Both the position numbers and the translations under genes were made by a program. DNA of 64,000 nt, taken from positions 1 through 64,000 of the forward strand of contig SUZC01000004.1 in the NCBI GenBank assembly GCA_015060165.1. Direction: 5' to 3'. The DNA is from Rikenellaceae bacterium (GTDB taxonomy: Bacteria; Bacteroidota; Bacteroidia; Bacteroidales; Rikenellaceae). This document shows, piece by piece, positions 50,787-61,200 of the stretch. Every line of letters begins with the position of its first letter. Within the stretch, counting starts at the first letter, position 1. The notes below the pieces were generated by a model, which saw only the letters and a list, made by a program, of their open reading frames with translations, was not told the DNA's origin and did not search any database.

Positions 50787-51707
50787 TTATTTTACGATTC
50801 CAATAATATCGCTCAAACGCTCAATACCCAAACGCTCCATCTCCAACGGAAGTTGCTCAATGATATTCTTGCATGCATACGGATCTTTCAAGTTAGCCGC
50901 CCCCACCTGAACGGCAGTTGCTCCAGCCATCATCATCTCGATAACATCCGATGCACTCTCAACACCTCCGCAACCCATCACAGGCACAGAACAAGCATTT
51001 GCTACCTGATATACCATACGTACAGCTACCGGGAATACAGCTGGTCCTGAAAAACCACCCATCTTATTGGCAATAACAGGACGACGACGCATAGTATCGA
51101 TTCGCATACCAAGCAACGTGTTAATCAAGCAGATACCATCGGCACCAGCCTCCTCACAAGCCTTAGCAATTGCTACGATATCGGTAACATTGGGGCTTAG
51201 TTTAATAAACACAGGCTTAGTGGTAACAGCCTTGACCGCACGTGTAACCTCGGCAGCCATCTCAGGCTGAGTACCGAAACTCATACCACCATTATGTACA
51301 TTAGGGCAAGAGACATTAACTTCTATAATCTCTACCTGCTCCTGCTTATCAATCTTAGCACAGCACTCGGCATACTCATCAATCGAAAAGCCACTGATAT
51401 TAGCTACAATTGGCTTACGAAAGATTTTTCTAAGCTCTGGTAACTCGTGCGACACCACAGCATCAACACCAGGATTTTGCAATCCTACAGAATTAATCAT
51501 TCCTGAACGGCACTCGGCAATACGAGGTGTTGGATTACCAAAGCGAGCCTCACGAGTAGTACCCTTGATAGATATTGAGCCAAGGATATTGATATCATAA
51601 AATTCATTATGCTCCTTACCAAAGCCAAAAGTACCACTGGCAGGAATCACAGGGTTGTCAAGCTTCACGCCGCACAACTCCACCGACATATCATAAATCT
51701 TCGCCAT
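50787..51707 (-). CDS. pyrD: Dihydroorotate dehydrogenase, class 1B catalytic subunit
   Basis: Oxidises dihydroorotate to orotate with FMN and passes electrons to PyrK. The 306 residues have NPVIPASGTFGFGKEH, GTTREARFGNPTPRI, EVNVSCPNVHNGG with the catalytic Cys that marks class 1, and MGCGGVESASDVIEMMMAGA at the phosphate site. Last gene of pyrC-carA-carB-pyrK-pyrD, 3 bases after pyrK. Confidence 0.97.
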   Translation of the reverse strand: MAKIYDMSVELCGVKLDNPVIPASGTFGFGKEHNEFYDINILGSISIKGTTREARFGNPTPRIAECRSGMINSVGLQNPGVDAVVSHELPELRKIFRKPIVANISGFSIDEYAECCAKIDKQEQVEIIEVNVSCPNVHNGGMSFGTQPEMAAEVTRAVKAVTTKPVFIKLSPNVTDIVAIAKACEEAGADGICLINTLLGMRIDTMRRRPVIANKMGGFSGPAVFPVAVRMVYQVANACSVPVMGCGGVESASDVIEMMMAGATAVQVGAANLKDPYACKNIIEQLPLEMERLGIERLSDIIGIVK

Positions 51708-51710
51708 ATC

Positions 51711-52451
51711 TTACCAAATTATTTCTCCTCGTTTCATAACAGGGCCATCCTTACAAATACGCTTATTTCCAGTCAGAGTCTTGCAACTGCAGCCCATACA
51801 AGCTCCAAAGCCACAGCCCATTCGCTCCTCAAACGACAACTCTCCATCCTGATCACAGCAGCCACACAATGCCTTCAACATTGGCAATGGACCACACGAA
51901 TAGAAATAATCGAAATCAATCGCAGCCTCACGAATAGCATCAGTCACAAAGCCCTTTACGCCCACCGAACCATCTGCTGTTGAGACATATACATCAGCTC
52001 CCAACGTCTTGAACTCCTCAGCATAAAAGACCTCATCGGCTTTATTGAAGCCCAAAACTACGCTCACCTTACGGCCTCGTGCCAAAAGTTCCTTAGCCAA
52101 TCGATACAATGGAGGTACTCCAACACCTCCACCTACAAGCAACGGTTTCTGACACTCAACCTCAGGGTTGAAGCCATTACCCAAGCCTGTCAGGACGTCG
52201 AGTTTAACCCCGACGCCCATTTGGCTCATAACTTGTGTACCACGACCAACGACTTTATAAATGATGGTGATGGTTGTATCGCTCCAATCTGATATTGAAA
52301 TCGGGCGGCGCAAGTAAAAACCATCCAACTCAATATTAACGAACTGACCAGGACGGGTAATCCACTGTGTATCACCCTCCAACACCATACGATACACGTC
52401 GCGAGTAAGTGGCTCATTTGATAAAACGCTATATATAGCCTTTTTATACAT
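51711..52451 (-). CDS. pyrK: Dihydroorotate dehydrogenase electron-transfer subunit
   Basis: FAD and [2Fe-2S] subunit that couples PyrD to NAD+. The 246 residues show a ferredoxin-reductase FAD domain (RPISISDW), an NAD domain (VGGGVGVPPLYRLA) and the C-terminal cluster site CGFGACMGCSCKT...C (four Cys with CxxxxCxxC spacing). Starts 2 bases after carB. With PyrD it forms the heterotetrameric 1B enzyme, suited to anaerobic growth. Confidence 0.97.
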   Translation of the reverse strand: MYKKAIYSVLSNEPLTRDVYRMVLEGDTQWITRPGQFVNIELDGFYLRRPISISDWSDTTITIIYKVVGRGTQVMSQMGVGVKLDVLTGLGNGFNPEVECQKPLLVGGGVGVPPLYRLAKELLARGRKVSVVLGFNKADEVFYAEEFKTLGADVYVSTADGSVGVKGFVTDAIREAAIDFDYFYSCGPLPMLKALCGCCDQDGELSFEERMGCGFGACMGCSCKTLTGNKRICKDGPVMKRGEIIW

Positions 52452-52453
52452 AA

Positions 52454-55400
52454 CTACTCTGCATCAATTGTTGATACTCCCAATGTAATCTCCTCCAACA
52501 CATCGAGCAGTACGCTTACAGTCTCCAATGCTGTGAACAAAGTCACATTATTCTCGGCTGCGGCACGACGGATATCATAACCATCACGACGTGTGCTATG
52601 TTGATTTACATCGATTGTATTAATCACATATGTCACGTGACCCTTACGCAATGAGTCGTAAATCTCGGTGCAACCCTCACTAAGTTTGCGCAAGTGACGA
52701 GTACGTATACCGTGGCTACGCAAGAATTCGCAAGTACCCTTTGTTGCCTCGATATTGAAACCCAAATCGTAGAAACGCTTGATGAGTGGCAAAGCTCGCT
52801 CCTTATCAGCATCGGCCAATGTAACGAAGATTGTACCGTAGTTAGCCACAGCTACACCTGATGAACGGAGTGACTTGTACAATGCCCGATTCAGACTCTT
52901 ATCGTAACCGATAGCCTCACCTGTTGACTTCATCTCAGGAGAAAGGTACGAATCCAAACCGCGAATCTTGGCAAATGAGAAAGCTGGCGACTTCACAAAC
53001 CAACGGCTCTTCTCCTTGCCATACATCTCAGTGATGCCCTGCTCACGAAGTGAGTGACCGAGGATAACCATTGTCGCAATCTTGGCCATAGGCACTCCGG
53101 TAGCCTTCGAAAGGAATGGAACGGTACGTGAAGAACGAGGATTAACCTCGATAACAAATACCTTATCATTCTCATCCACAATAAACTGAATATTGAACAG
53201 ACCCACGATACCGATTGCCAATCCCAACTGCTTGGTATAATTGAGAATAGTATCCTTTACCTGCTGGCTTACGCTGAAAGTGGGGTATACGCTGATACTG
53301 TCACCAGAGTGGATACCGGTACGCTCTACGTGCTCCATAATACCAGGAACAAATACATCCTTACCGTCGCAGATTGCATCAACCTCCAACTCCTTACCCT
53401 GGATATACTTATCAACCAATACTGGCGACTTCTCATTAATCTCAACAGCCGAGCGCAAGTAGTGACGCAAAGCCTCCTCATTACCTACAATCTGCATTGC
53501 ACGACCACCCAATACGAAGCTGGGACGTACCAACACTGGGTAACCAATGCGAGCAGCTGCTGCGACGCCTCGCTCAATATCTGTCACAGCCTCTGCATCT
53601 GGCTGAGGAATACCAACTTCGTTCATAATGCGCTCGAAGCACTTACGGTCCTCAGCATTATTGATTGCCTGGATACCTGTACCGATAACCTTAACACCCA
53701 AATCTGCCAATGGCTCAGCAAGGTTGATAGCTGTCTGACCACCCAACGATACAACAATACCCTCAGGCTGCTCCAACTCAACAACATTCATCACATCCTC
53801 CACAGTAAGAGGTTCGAAGTAAAGTTTGTCGCTGATAGTATAATCGGTCGAAACTGTCTCGGGATTATTATTGATAATGATAGCCTCATAACCTGCCTCC
53901 TTGATAGTCCAGATTGCGTGAACAGTAGAGTAGTCGAACTCCACACCCTGGCCAATACGAATCGGACCAGAACCCAATACCAAGATCTTCTTTCGATCGC
54001 TACGTACCGACTCATTCTCAGCCTCATAAGTAGAGTAGAAATAGGGGACATAGGTATCTATCTCGCCTGCACAAGAGTCAATAATCTTATATACAGGGAA
54101 TACGTTCTCCTTCTTACGCAACTGATAAAGCTCAGCCTCGCTCATATTCCACAACTGACCGATGAACTTGTCACTGAAGCCCATACGTTTAGCCTCCTTC
54201 AACACCTCTACATCGCCAATGTTGCCAGCCACGACCTTCTCCATCTCTACGATATTCTTAAATTTCTCCAAGAACAACATATCGATCTTTGTGTGGTTGT
54301 AAATAATGAGCAAATCAACGCCCTTACGGATAAGCTGTGCAATCGCATACAAGCGGTCGTCGGTACCCTTGCGGATATACTCAAGCAACTCCTCCGTCTT
54401 CCAATCATCGAACTTCTTATGGTAGATATGGCATACGCCTGTCTCCAACGAACGAACAGCCTTCAAGATACCCTCCTCGATAGTACGACCAATACTCATA
54501 ACCTCACCAGTAGCCTTCATCTGAGTACCCAACTCATTCGACGCATCGCTAAACTTATCGAATGGGAAACGAGCAACCTTCAATACTACATAGTCCAATG
54601 CTGGCTCAAAGCAAGCCGGACGACCTGAGATCATAATCTCGTCCAAAGTAAGGCCAACTGCAATCTTAGCAGTTACACGTGCAATAGGGAATCCACTCGC
54701 CTTCGAAGCCAAAGCCGATGAACGCGATACGCGAGGGTTAACCTCGATAATATAGTAGTTGAACGACAATGGATCCAACGCAAACTGAACATTACATCCA
54801 CCCTCGATCTTCAATGCACGGATAATCTTCAATGCACTACCACGCAAAAGCTGATACTCCTTATCGGTCAAAGTCTGCGCCGGAGCTATAACCATTGAGT
54901 CACCAGTGTGAATACCTACTGGATCGATATTCTCCATACTACAAATTGCGATTGCGGTATCGTTCTTATCACGCATTACCTCAAACTCAATCTCCTTGTA
55001 GCCCTTAATACTCTTCTCAACCAATACCTGATGCACGGGCGAAAGAATCAAGGCATTACGCATAATCTCTCGCAACTCCTCCTCATTATCGGCAAAACCG
55101 CCACCAGTACCGCCCAATGTAAATGCAGGACGCAACACAACAGGGTAGCCAATCTCTTCGGCGGCTTTCACTCCATCTTCCATAGAGTTTACGACAATCG
55201 ACGGCAACACCGGCTCACCGATTCGCAAGCAAAGTTCCTTGAACAACTCGCGATCCTCAGCCTCCTCGATACTATTGAATGAGGTACCGAGAATCTCCAC
55301 ATTACACTCGTCCAAAACGCCCTTCTTGGCAAGTTGAACAGCGAGGTTAAGACCTGTCTGACCACCCAAACCGGGAACAATTGCATCGGGACGCTCGTAA

Positions 55401-55636
55401 CGCACAATCTTTGCAACGTACTCCAAAGTCAAAGGCTCCATATACACCTTATCGGCTATATTGGTATCGGTCATAATAGTTGCGGGGTTAGAGTTCACAA
55501 GAATAACCTCGTAACCCTCCTCCTTCAATGCCAAACATGCCTGAGTTCCTGCATAATCAAACTCAGCTGCCTGACCAATGACAATCGGACCAGAGCCGAT
55601 TACCATAACTTTCTTTATATCTGTTCTTCTAGGCAT
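52454..55636 (-). CDS. carB: Carbamoyl-phosphate synthase large subunit
   Basis: Makes carbamoyl phosphate from bicarbonate, ammonia and two ATP. The 1060 residues contain two homologous ATP-grasp halves (VMVIGSGPIVIGQAAEFDYAG at the start, then LVLGSGPIRIGQGVEFDYS near 560), the oligomerisation domain between, and the MGS-like allosteric domain at the C-terminus (about 930-1060). Residues for the ammonia path are not checked here. Overlaps carA by 8 bases. It would normally receive ammonia from CarA; see the CarA entry for the missing Cys. Confidence 0.97.
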   Translation of the reverse strand: MPRRTDIKKVMVIGSGPIVIGQAAEFDYAGTQACLALKEEGYEVILVNSNPATIMTDTNIADKVYMEPLTLEYVAKIVRYERPDAIVPGLGGQTGLNLAVQLAKKGVLDECNVEILGTSFNSIEEAEDRELFKELCLRIGEPVLPSIVVNSMEDGVKAAEEIGYPVVLRPAFTLGGTGGGFADNEEELREIMRNALILSPVHQVLVEKSIKGYKEIEFEVMRDKNDTAIAICSMENIDPVGIHTGDSMVIAPAQTLTDKEYQLLRGSALKIIRALKIEGGCNVQFALDPLSFNYYIIEVNPRVSRSSALASKASGFPIARVTAKIAVGLTLDEIMISGRPACFEPALDYVVLKVARFPFDKFSDASNELGTQMKATGEVMSIGRTIEEGILKAVRSLETGVCHIYHKKFDDWKTEELLEYIRKGTDDRLYAIAQLIRKGVDLLIIYNHTKIDMLFLEKFKNIVEMEKVVAGNIGDVEVLKEAKRMGFSDKFIGQLWNMSEAELYQLRKKENVFPVYKIIDSCAGEIDTYVPYFYSTYEAENESVRSDRKKILVLGSGPIRIGQGVEFDYSTVHAIWTIKEAGYEAIIINNNPETVSTDYTISDKLYFEPLTVEDVMNVVELEQPEGIVVSLGGQTAINLAEPLADLGVKVIGTGIQAINNAEDRKCFERIMNEVGIPQPDAEAVTDIERGVAAAARIGYPVLVRPSFVLGGRAMQIVGNEEALRHYLRSAVEINEKSPVLVDKYIQGKELEVDAICDGKDVFVPGIMEHVERTGIHSGDSISVYPTFSVSQQVKDTILNYTKQLGLAIGIVGLFNIQFIVDENDKVFVIEVNPRSSRTVPFLSKATGVPMAKIATMVILGHSLREQGITEMYGKEKSRWFVKSPAFSFAKIRGLDSYLSPEMKSTGEAIGYDKSLNRALYKSLRSSGVAVANYGTIFVTLADADKERALPLIKRFYDLGFNIEATKGTCEFLRSHGIRTRHLRKLSEGCTEIYDSLRKGHVTYVINTIDVNQHSTRRDGYDIRRAAAENNVTLFTALETVSVLLDVLEEITLGVSTIDAE

Positions 55637-56717
55637 TTTGATACTCCTCCATCAGTTTAATGAATTTATCGAAAAGGTATGCGCTATCCTGCGGACCTGG
55701 TGCACTCTCGGGGTGGAACTGAACTGCATACATCTTATCTTTCACGCACTCAATACCCTCTACCGTACCGTCTAATACGTTCTCGTGAGTAACCTCCAAT
55801 CCTGTACCGGCCAATGAGTCAGCGGCAACGACATAGCTATGGTTCTGTGCAGTCATATCAATACGGCCGGTAGCCAATGAACGAACTGCCGAACTGCCGT
55901 GGTGACCACACTTCATCTTCTCGACCTTAGCGCCATAAGCCAAAGCTATAAGCTCCATACCGAGAGAGATACCAAATACAGGAATTGAACCACCAATCGA
56001 CTTAATCAACTCCACAACCTCAGGTACATCGCAAGGATCGCCAGGGCCATTCGAAATAAAGATACCATCAGGATTGAAAGCTTTAATCTCCTCAAGAGTT
56101 GTTGTATAAGGCACAACCGTAACATTGCAACCACGTGAAGTAAAGTGATTGATGATATTATGCTTGATACCACAATCAACAGCTACAATATCATACGTAT
56201 GGTTAGGTGTACGTGAGAACCAGCGCTTGCGGCAGCTCACCTTGCTCACCTGATTCTTAGGCAATGGTGTAGACTTAATCATCTCCAACGCCTTCTCCAA
56301 CGTTGTATCGGCATTAACGATAGCCGCACGCTGAGTACCCTCATCGCGAATAATACGAACAATCATACGAGTGTCGACACCTGCGATACAAGGAATTCCC
56401 TGCTCGTCAAGAGTCTCCGAGAAAGTCTTCGTATAACGGAAGTTACTTGGATTCTCGTTACACTCGCGGACTACCATACCGCCAATCATTGGCAACTTCG
56501 ACTCAAAATCCTCATCGGTAATACCGTAATTACCAATCAGAGGATAGGCCATAACCACAATCTGATCGAGGTTAGAGGGATCTGAAATAATCTCCTGATA
56601 ACCTACAACCGACGTATTGAAAACGATCTCGCATACACGCTCCACGTCGGCGCCATAGCCATAGCCGTAGAACTCACGACCGTTTTCAAGGACTAATTTC
56701 TTTGTAAATGGTTTCAT
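55629..56717 (-). CDS. carA: Carbamoyl-phosphate synthase small subunit with Ser in place of the catalytic Cys
   Basis: The 362 residues have the CarA N-terminal domain (GYQEIISDPSNLDQIVVMAYPLIGNYG, AGVDTRMIVRIIR) and a class I glutaminase domain (VDCGIKHNI, SNGPGDP). The nucleophile elbow, normally GICLGHQ, reads GISLGME: Ser251 (codon at plus 55965-55967) replaces Cys, and the following His-Gln is Met-Glu. His335 and Glu337 of the triad remain (QFHPES). By comparison with other glutaminases, Ser here should abolish glutamine hydrolysis; human CPS1 has the same Ser and uses free ammonia. The protein probably keeps a structural role for CarB. One base change (TGT to TCT) would suffice, so a sequence error must be excluded, but the neighbouring changes argue against it. 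Confidence 0.93.
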   Translation of the reverse strand: MKPFTKKLVLENGREFYGYGYGADVERVCEIVFNTSVVGYQEIISDPSNLDQIVVMAYPLIGNYGITDEDFESKLPMIGGMVVRECNENPSNFRYTKTFSETLDEQGIPCIAGVDTRMIVRIIRDEGTQRAAIVNADTTLEKALEMIKSTPLPKNQVSKVSCRKRWFSRTPNHTYDIVAVDCGIKHNIINHFTSRGCNVTVVPYTTTLEEIKAFNPDGIFISNGPGDPCDVPEVVELIKSIGGSIPVFGISLGMELIALAYGAKVEKMKCGHHGSSAVRSLATGRIDMTAQNHSYVVAADSLAGTGLEVTHENVLDGTVEGIECVKDKMYAVQFHPESAPGPQDSAYLFDKFIKLMEEYQNA

Positions 56718-56745
56718 TGGTCTTTAATTATTTATACTTAAATTC

Positions 56746-58017
56746 TTATTTTTCATAAACTATACGGCCATCGACCATAGTCAATCGGCACTCGCCCCAC
56801 AAATGCCAGCCCTCAAACGGGGTACTATGACCCTTCGAGAGGAACGTTGCAGGATCGACATCATACTCAGCATTCAGATCAAATACAGCAATATCGGCAG
56901 CCTCGCCTTCGGCCAAACCACCACCGAGTGAAAATATCCGTCGGGGAGCCTCAGCCATAACTTCAACAGCCTTTTCCAACGAGATCACACCCTCACGTAC
57001 CAACTTGGTATATATCACAGCAAACGATGTCTCCAAACCTACCACACCCATTGCACTAAGCTCCAAACCGCGTGATTTCTCTTCAGCGGTATGAGGTGCA
57101 TGATCGGTAGCCACAACATCGACAGTACCATCCTTCAAACCCTCGACAAGAGCATCTCTATCAGCGGCCGAGCGAATCGGAGGATTCATCTTGAAACGAC
57201 CCTCCTCCTGCAAATCCATATCACACATTGTAAGGTAGTGAGGACCTGTCTCACAAGTAACCTTCACACCACGAGCCTTAGCATCGCGAATCAGCTGAAC
57301 GCTCTCCTTGGTAGAGATATGGCAAACGTGATAACGGCAACCTATCTGCTCAGCAAGCTTAATATCGCGCTCGATCTGTGCCCACTCACTCTCCGAGCAG
57401 ATTCCGCGATGACCATTCTTCGCAGCATACTCACCATCGTGGATATAACCCTTCTTGAGCAATGCATCAACTTCACAGTGAGCAGCAATGATAGAATCAC
57501 TCTTGACCGCAGCCTCCATTGCCTGACGCATCATATCCTCATCCTGCACACCACTTCCATCATCAGAGAAGCCAGCAACTTTCGAGGCCATAGACTTGAA
57601 ATCCACCAGCTCGCGACCATATCGGCAACGGGTAATAGTGGCGTATGGCAACACTTTCACACAAGCATCACGCTCGATGATATCAAGTTGTTTTTGCAGA
57701 TTCTCCATAGAATCGGGAGCAGGATTAAGATTTGGCATTGCACATACGGTAGTAAATCCACCGTGGGCAGCCGCAGCAGTACCAGTCGCAATAGTCTCTT
57801 TGGCCGAGAAGCCGGGCTCACGCAAGTGAACGTGCAAATCAACCAGACCAGGCACCACAATCATCGAGGTACAATCTACAACTTCATCGTCTACAGAAGG
57901 ATCTATCCCGGGGGCGATACACTCGATACGACCATCTACAACAGACACATCGGCCTTTTCCGAAGTGCCACCACGAACAATCGTACCACCCTTTAATATC
58001 ACTCTTTTTGCGTTCAT
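56746..58017 (-). CDS. pyrC: Dihydroorotase
   Basis: Zinc amidohydrolase that closes carbamoyl aspartate to dihydroorotate. I chose ATG 58017 (MNAKRVILKGGTIVRGG); an in-frame ATG at 58041 lies inside the terminator hairpin and is rejected. The 423 residues show DLHVHLREPGF (His62 and His64), AAHCEVD, RYHVCHIST and VATDHAPHTAEEK, the type I metal ligands. First structural gene of the pyr operon, 29 bases before carA. It is preceded 9 bases upstream by an intrinsic terminator, so expression depends on read-through. Confidence 0.95.
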   Translation of the reverse strand: MNAKRVILKGGTIVRGGTSEKADVSVVDGRIECIAPGIDPSVDDEVVDCTSMIVVPGLVDLHVHLREPGFSAKETIATGTAAAAHGGFTTVCAMPNLNPAPDSMENLQKQLDIIERDACVKVLPYATITRCRYGRELVDFKSMASKVAGFSDDGSGVQDEDMMRQAMEAAVKSDSIIAAHCEVDALLKKGYIHDGEYAAKNGHRGICSESEWAQIERDIKLAEQIGCRYHVCHISTKESVQLIRDAKARGVKVTCETGPHYLTMCDMDLQEEGRFKMNPPIRSAADRDALVEGLKDGTVDVVATDHAPHTAEEKSRGLELSAMGVVGLETSFAVIYTKLVREGVISLEKAVEVMAEAPRRIFSLGGGLAEGEAADIAVFDLNAEYDVDPATFLSKGHSTPFEGWHLWGECRLTMVDGRIVYEK

Positions 58018-58026
58018 ATCTATTAC

Positions 58027-58050
58027 AAAAAAGGCGACCAAACAGTCGCC
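58027..58050 (-). terminator. Attenuator terminator of the pyrimidine operon
   Basis: On the minus strand GGCGAC (58050-58045), loop TGTTTG, GTCGCC (58038-58033), then six T (58032-58027): a textbook intrinsic terminator 9 bases before the pyrC ATG and 5 bases after the leader ORF stop. Confidence 0.88.
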
Positions 58051-58055
58051 CTATA

Positions 58056-58181
58056 TTAACAATAAAAAACAGTATTTCCAGATTGAGAGATGCCGATACT
58101 TTCAGAAGAAAAACAACCCTCACACAAGCACTTCGCTTGTGGTTGAAACCCCAACGGAGATATTTGCTTCTTCGCCATCAT
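58056..58181 (-). CDS. Leader peptide of the pyrimidine operon (41 codons)
   Basis: Open frame from tandem ATG codons (58181) to TAA (58058-58056). It encodes 41 residues beginning MMAKKQISPLGFQPQ and ending in NTVFYC; no family is recognised. The 3' part of the ORF is U-rich (TTGTTTTTCTTCT at 58116-58104 and a T6 run at 58069-58064), and a 7-bp hairpin (CACAAGC/GCTTGTG, 58141-58123) precedes it as a possible pause site. A ribosome at the stop codon would cover the first arm of the terminator. This is the logic of the E. coli pyrBI leader; the peptide itself is probably not functional. Confidence 0.65.
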   Translation of the reverse strand: MMAKKQISPLGFQPQAKCLCEGCFSSESIGISQSGNTVFYC

Positions 58182-58201
58182 ACCAACTGGTTTATTTTGT
58201 G

Positions 58202-58209
58202 CAAATATA
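58202..58209 (-). promoter_or_regulatory. -7 promoter element of the pyrimidine operon
   Basis: TATATTTG on the minus strand, a perfect match, puts the transcript start near 58195, about 14 bases before the leader ATG and about 180 bases before pyrC. Confidence 0.6.
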
Positions 58210-58272
58210 AACAAAAAATTCCAATCACAGCACCTATCAGCACCATTTTTTAACAATATTTTTCACCACGTG

Positions 58273-61200
58273 TTAAAATACAATGCGAGCTCCCAATTGC
58301 ATATGCCAACGTGATGCCAAATCATCAAAAGAGAGTTTGCTAGTTGTAAATTTATACACCGGTTCTCCATTATCAATGCCAACCACATTTACCGGTTGCA
58401 TTCTCCATCCCGAAATGTTATAATAACTTCCCCAGTGACGGCACAACAGATTTCCAAAATTCATAACATCAACCGACAATTCCACCTTGCGGCGGCTCTC
58501 GCGTCCGAAATAGAATCCGTGTGCAAAATGTAAATCTATACGATGTTCCGTAGGTGCCTGCATAGCGTTTCGCTCAGCAAATCCACCCCGATTAGAACGC
58601 AGATATGAATCCGATTCAATGTATTCATTCCATCGTGCTGCCGATTCCGCATCAGCAAAACGCATCGAAGCGAGCTCTTCCCGAGTTGGAATATACATTA
58701 ACGTAGAGCCAAAAACTCCATCTCCATTAAAATCAACGGTCTCTCCGAACGCAACCGAATAACGTTGTCCTGATGTCATCTGATACACCAAACCAGCAGT
58801 TACATCAAATATTTCCGCATATCGCTTATGATACGTAGCAGTAAAAAGAACCTTATGAGGAATATCGTAAGCAGAAACAGACAACTCTGGAGCATTTAGG
58901 TCGAGATTATAATTTCTGTTCCAATTCGACGAAGATGATGTCGATGGCACATCACACACCGAATACGAGTGACCAAACGTATAGGACGCTGAAAGAGACA
59001 ATCCGAAATCAAACGATTTAGCCACACTTCCAGACAACGAATATGAGTATCCACGAGAGGTATTTTCCATATAATATATGGCCGAATAATCCGAAGTTAT
59101 CTTCTTCGAAATTGGCAACGCACTATCCACGTTTGCAACCCCACCGGCAGAAGCCATATGGATCACATCACCACTGCGTTCAACCGCTTTATTACTAAAT
59201 ACCACATTGTTTATCGCCTTGGTATATAACGCCTCCACACGAGCAATCCAGCCATTGTAGCTCTTATATCCAACCGCTGCATTAGCCTTAAAATTCTGCG
59301 GATACCTAAATTTGCGGTCCATTGCATTCAGCATAAAGCTCGTATTGGAGATCGACGTAGGTAATGGGGTAACACTGAAATCGGCCGCCGACTCCACAAC
59401 CTTTCCCCCTTCAGTCCTACCCATCAAACGCAATCCTTTCTGCTCAACTCCCGTATTTGAATAGTTGTTTACCACCCAGACAAATGGCACTTGACCAGTA
59501 AATACTCCACCTCCGACCTCTGCCGAGAGTACGCCTTTATCGTAATAACGACGCCAAGTAAGCCCCACACGAGGTGATAACAATATATGCGCCTGGGGCA
59601 CATCACCAATACGTAAACCATTACGGTGTGCTATCTCTCCATTATTAAACTCATCATTCGGGGTAGGAGTATTAAAGATAAGTGGCAGGGTAGCCCTCAC
59701 TCCATACATCAGACGAAATCCTCCACCAATATCCCAATCATCTTGAGCATACAAACTCAACTCTGCAGCCTTAAATCGAGGTCCCCACGTTGTACTTCCC
59801 GTAATCGCAGGATCGGTATAATTATACTCATACATAGCCGCCATATTCTGCTCGAAATCGGCTATTGAGTTATATGTATAAGTACCAAAAGCATTAGCTA
59901 AATAACGGTTGTGAATATTGTAGAGTTCATGATGCATTCCAAATGTAAACGAATGAGCACCACGTTCCCAAATAAGGTTATCAGTCAAAGTCAAAACATT
60001 CTGTTTAAGACTATTAATTCCCGCATATCGATTATTTCCGATATTCACAGTCACACCTGCCGTAGAGCCTGTGTTCTTGATAATCACACTCGGGAATAAT
60101 CCATCCACATCAGGTTTTCTACCGTCTCCCACACGAGAATATCCCACACTAAAAGTATTATGCAGACGATCGCCGATCTGTGACTCCAACGAAAGTGCCA
60201 AATGGTGAGCTGTACTATAATTGGCGTAACCCGATCCAACAAACGTAAACGACGATAGGGTATTACCATACTCCTCAGCTCGAGCATCGAGATAGCTATA
60301 GCTAACCGATAATCTATTACGCGAATTTATGCGCCAGTCCAGATTGGCCATCAACGAGCCAGATCGCTGTTCAACATCACGTCGGCCCACTCCGCCACCA
60401 TCATATCCGGTGAGCAACTGATAGTGAGACGATATTCTCTGCAAATCCTCCTCCTGCAATGCAGCACCATCGAATCCCAAATAGTATGAGGATGGAGAGC
60501 GCTTTTCATTATATTCGCCACTCACAAAGAAAAACAACTTATCCTTTACCAGTGGACCGCCAAACGTCACACCATATATCTGATTGGCCTGTTGCTGAAG
60601 TTTTTGCCGATTCTCAATATCACGACCAGGAGTCGTTCCATACAGATCTTCATTATTGAAATATGAATAGGCACTTCCTACAAATTCGTTTGTACCCGAC
60701 TTTGTTATGGCATTTATCGCACCGCCCCCAAAACCACTCATTCGCACATCATACGATGCCACAGCCACCTCAATCTGAGCAATCGCATCCAACGAAACGG
60801 GATTGGCATTCGACAATCCGCCATTAGTGCCTGACGAAGATAGGCCATACATATCGTTATTTGCTATACCATTGATCATAAACGAATTATAGCGATTAGC
60901 CACGCCGCCATACGACATTCCGCCACCCTTGGTAGCATTGGCCTGAGGAATCAAACGCACCACATCGTAAAGTGAACGTGAAACCGTTGGAATAGACTCG
61001 ATCGTCTCACGCGAAAAGTTCTCCACCACACCGGCATTCTTCACATTGTCGGCCTCGACCACAACAACCCCAACCGATGCAAGATTTTCACGCATAATGA
61101 TATCCACACTTCTCGATTCACCTACACGCAACGACATATCCGACAAACGATAATTATCGTAGCCCAGATATGAAGCCTCAAGCAAATATCCGTCATCGGG

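Noticed and set aside
53309..54628. Long plus-strand open frame (439 codons) opposite carB
   Set aside because: It is the antisense shadow of a highly conserved gene and its translation has no family character. Similar antisense frames opposite pyrC (57091-57996), pyrB (43814-44608), folD (40415-41191) and ffh (2559-3020) were rejected for the same reason.
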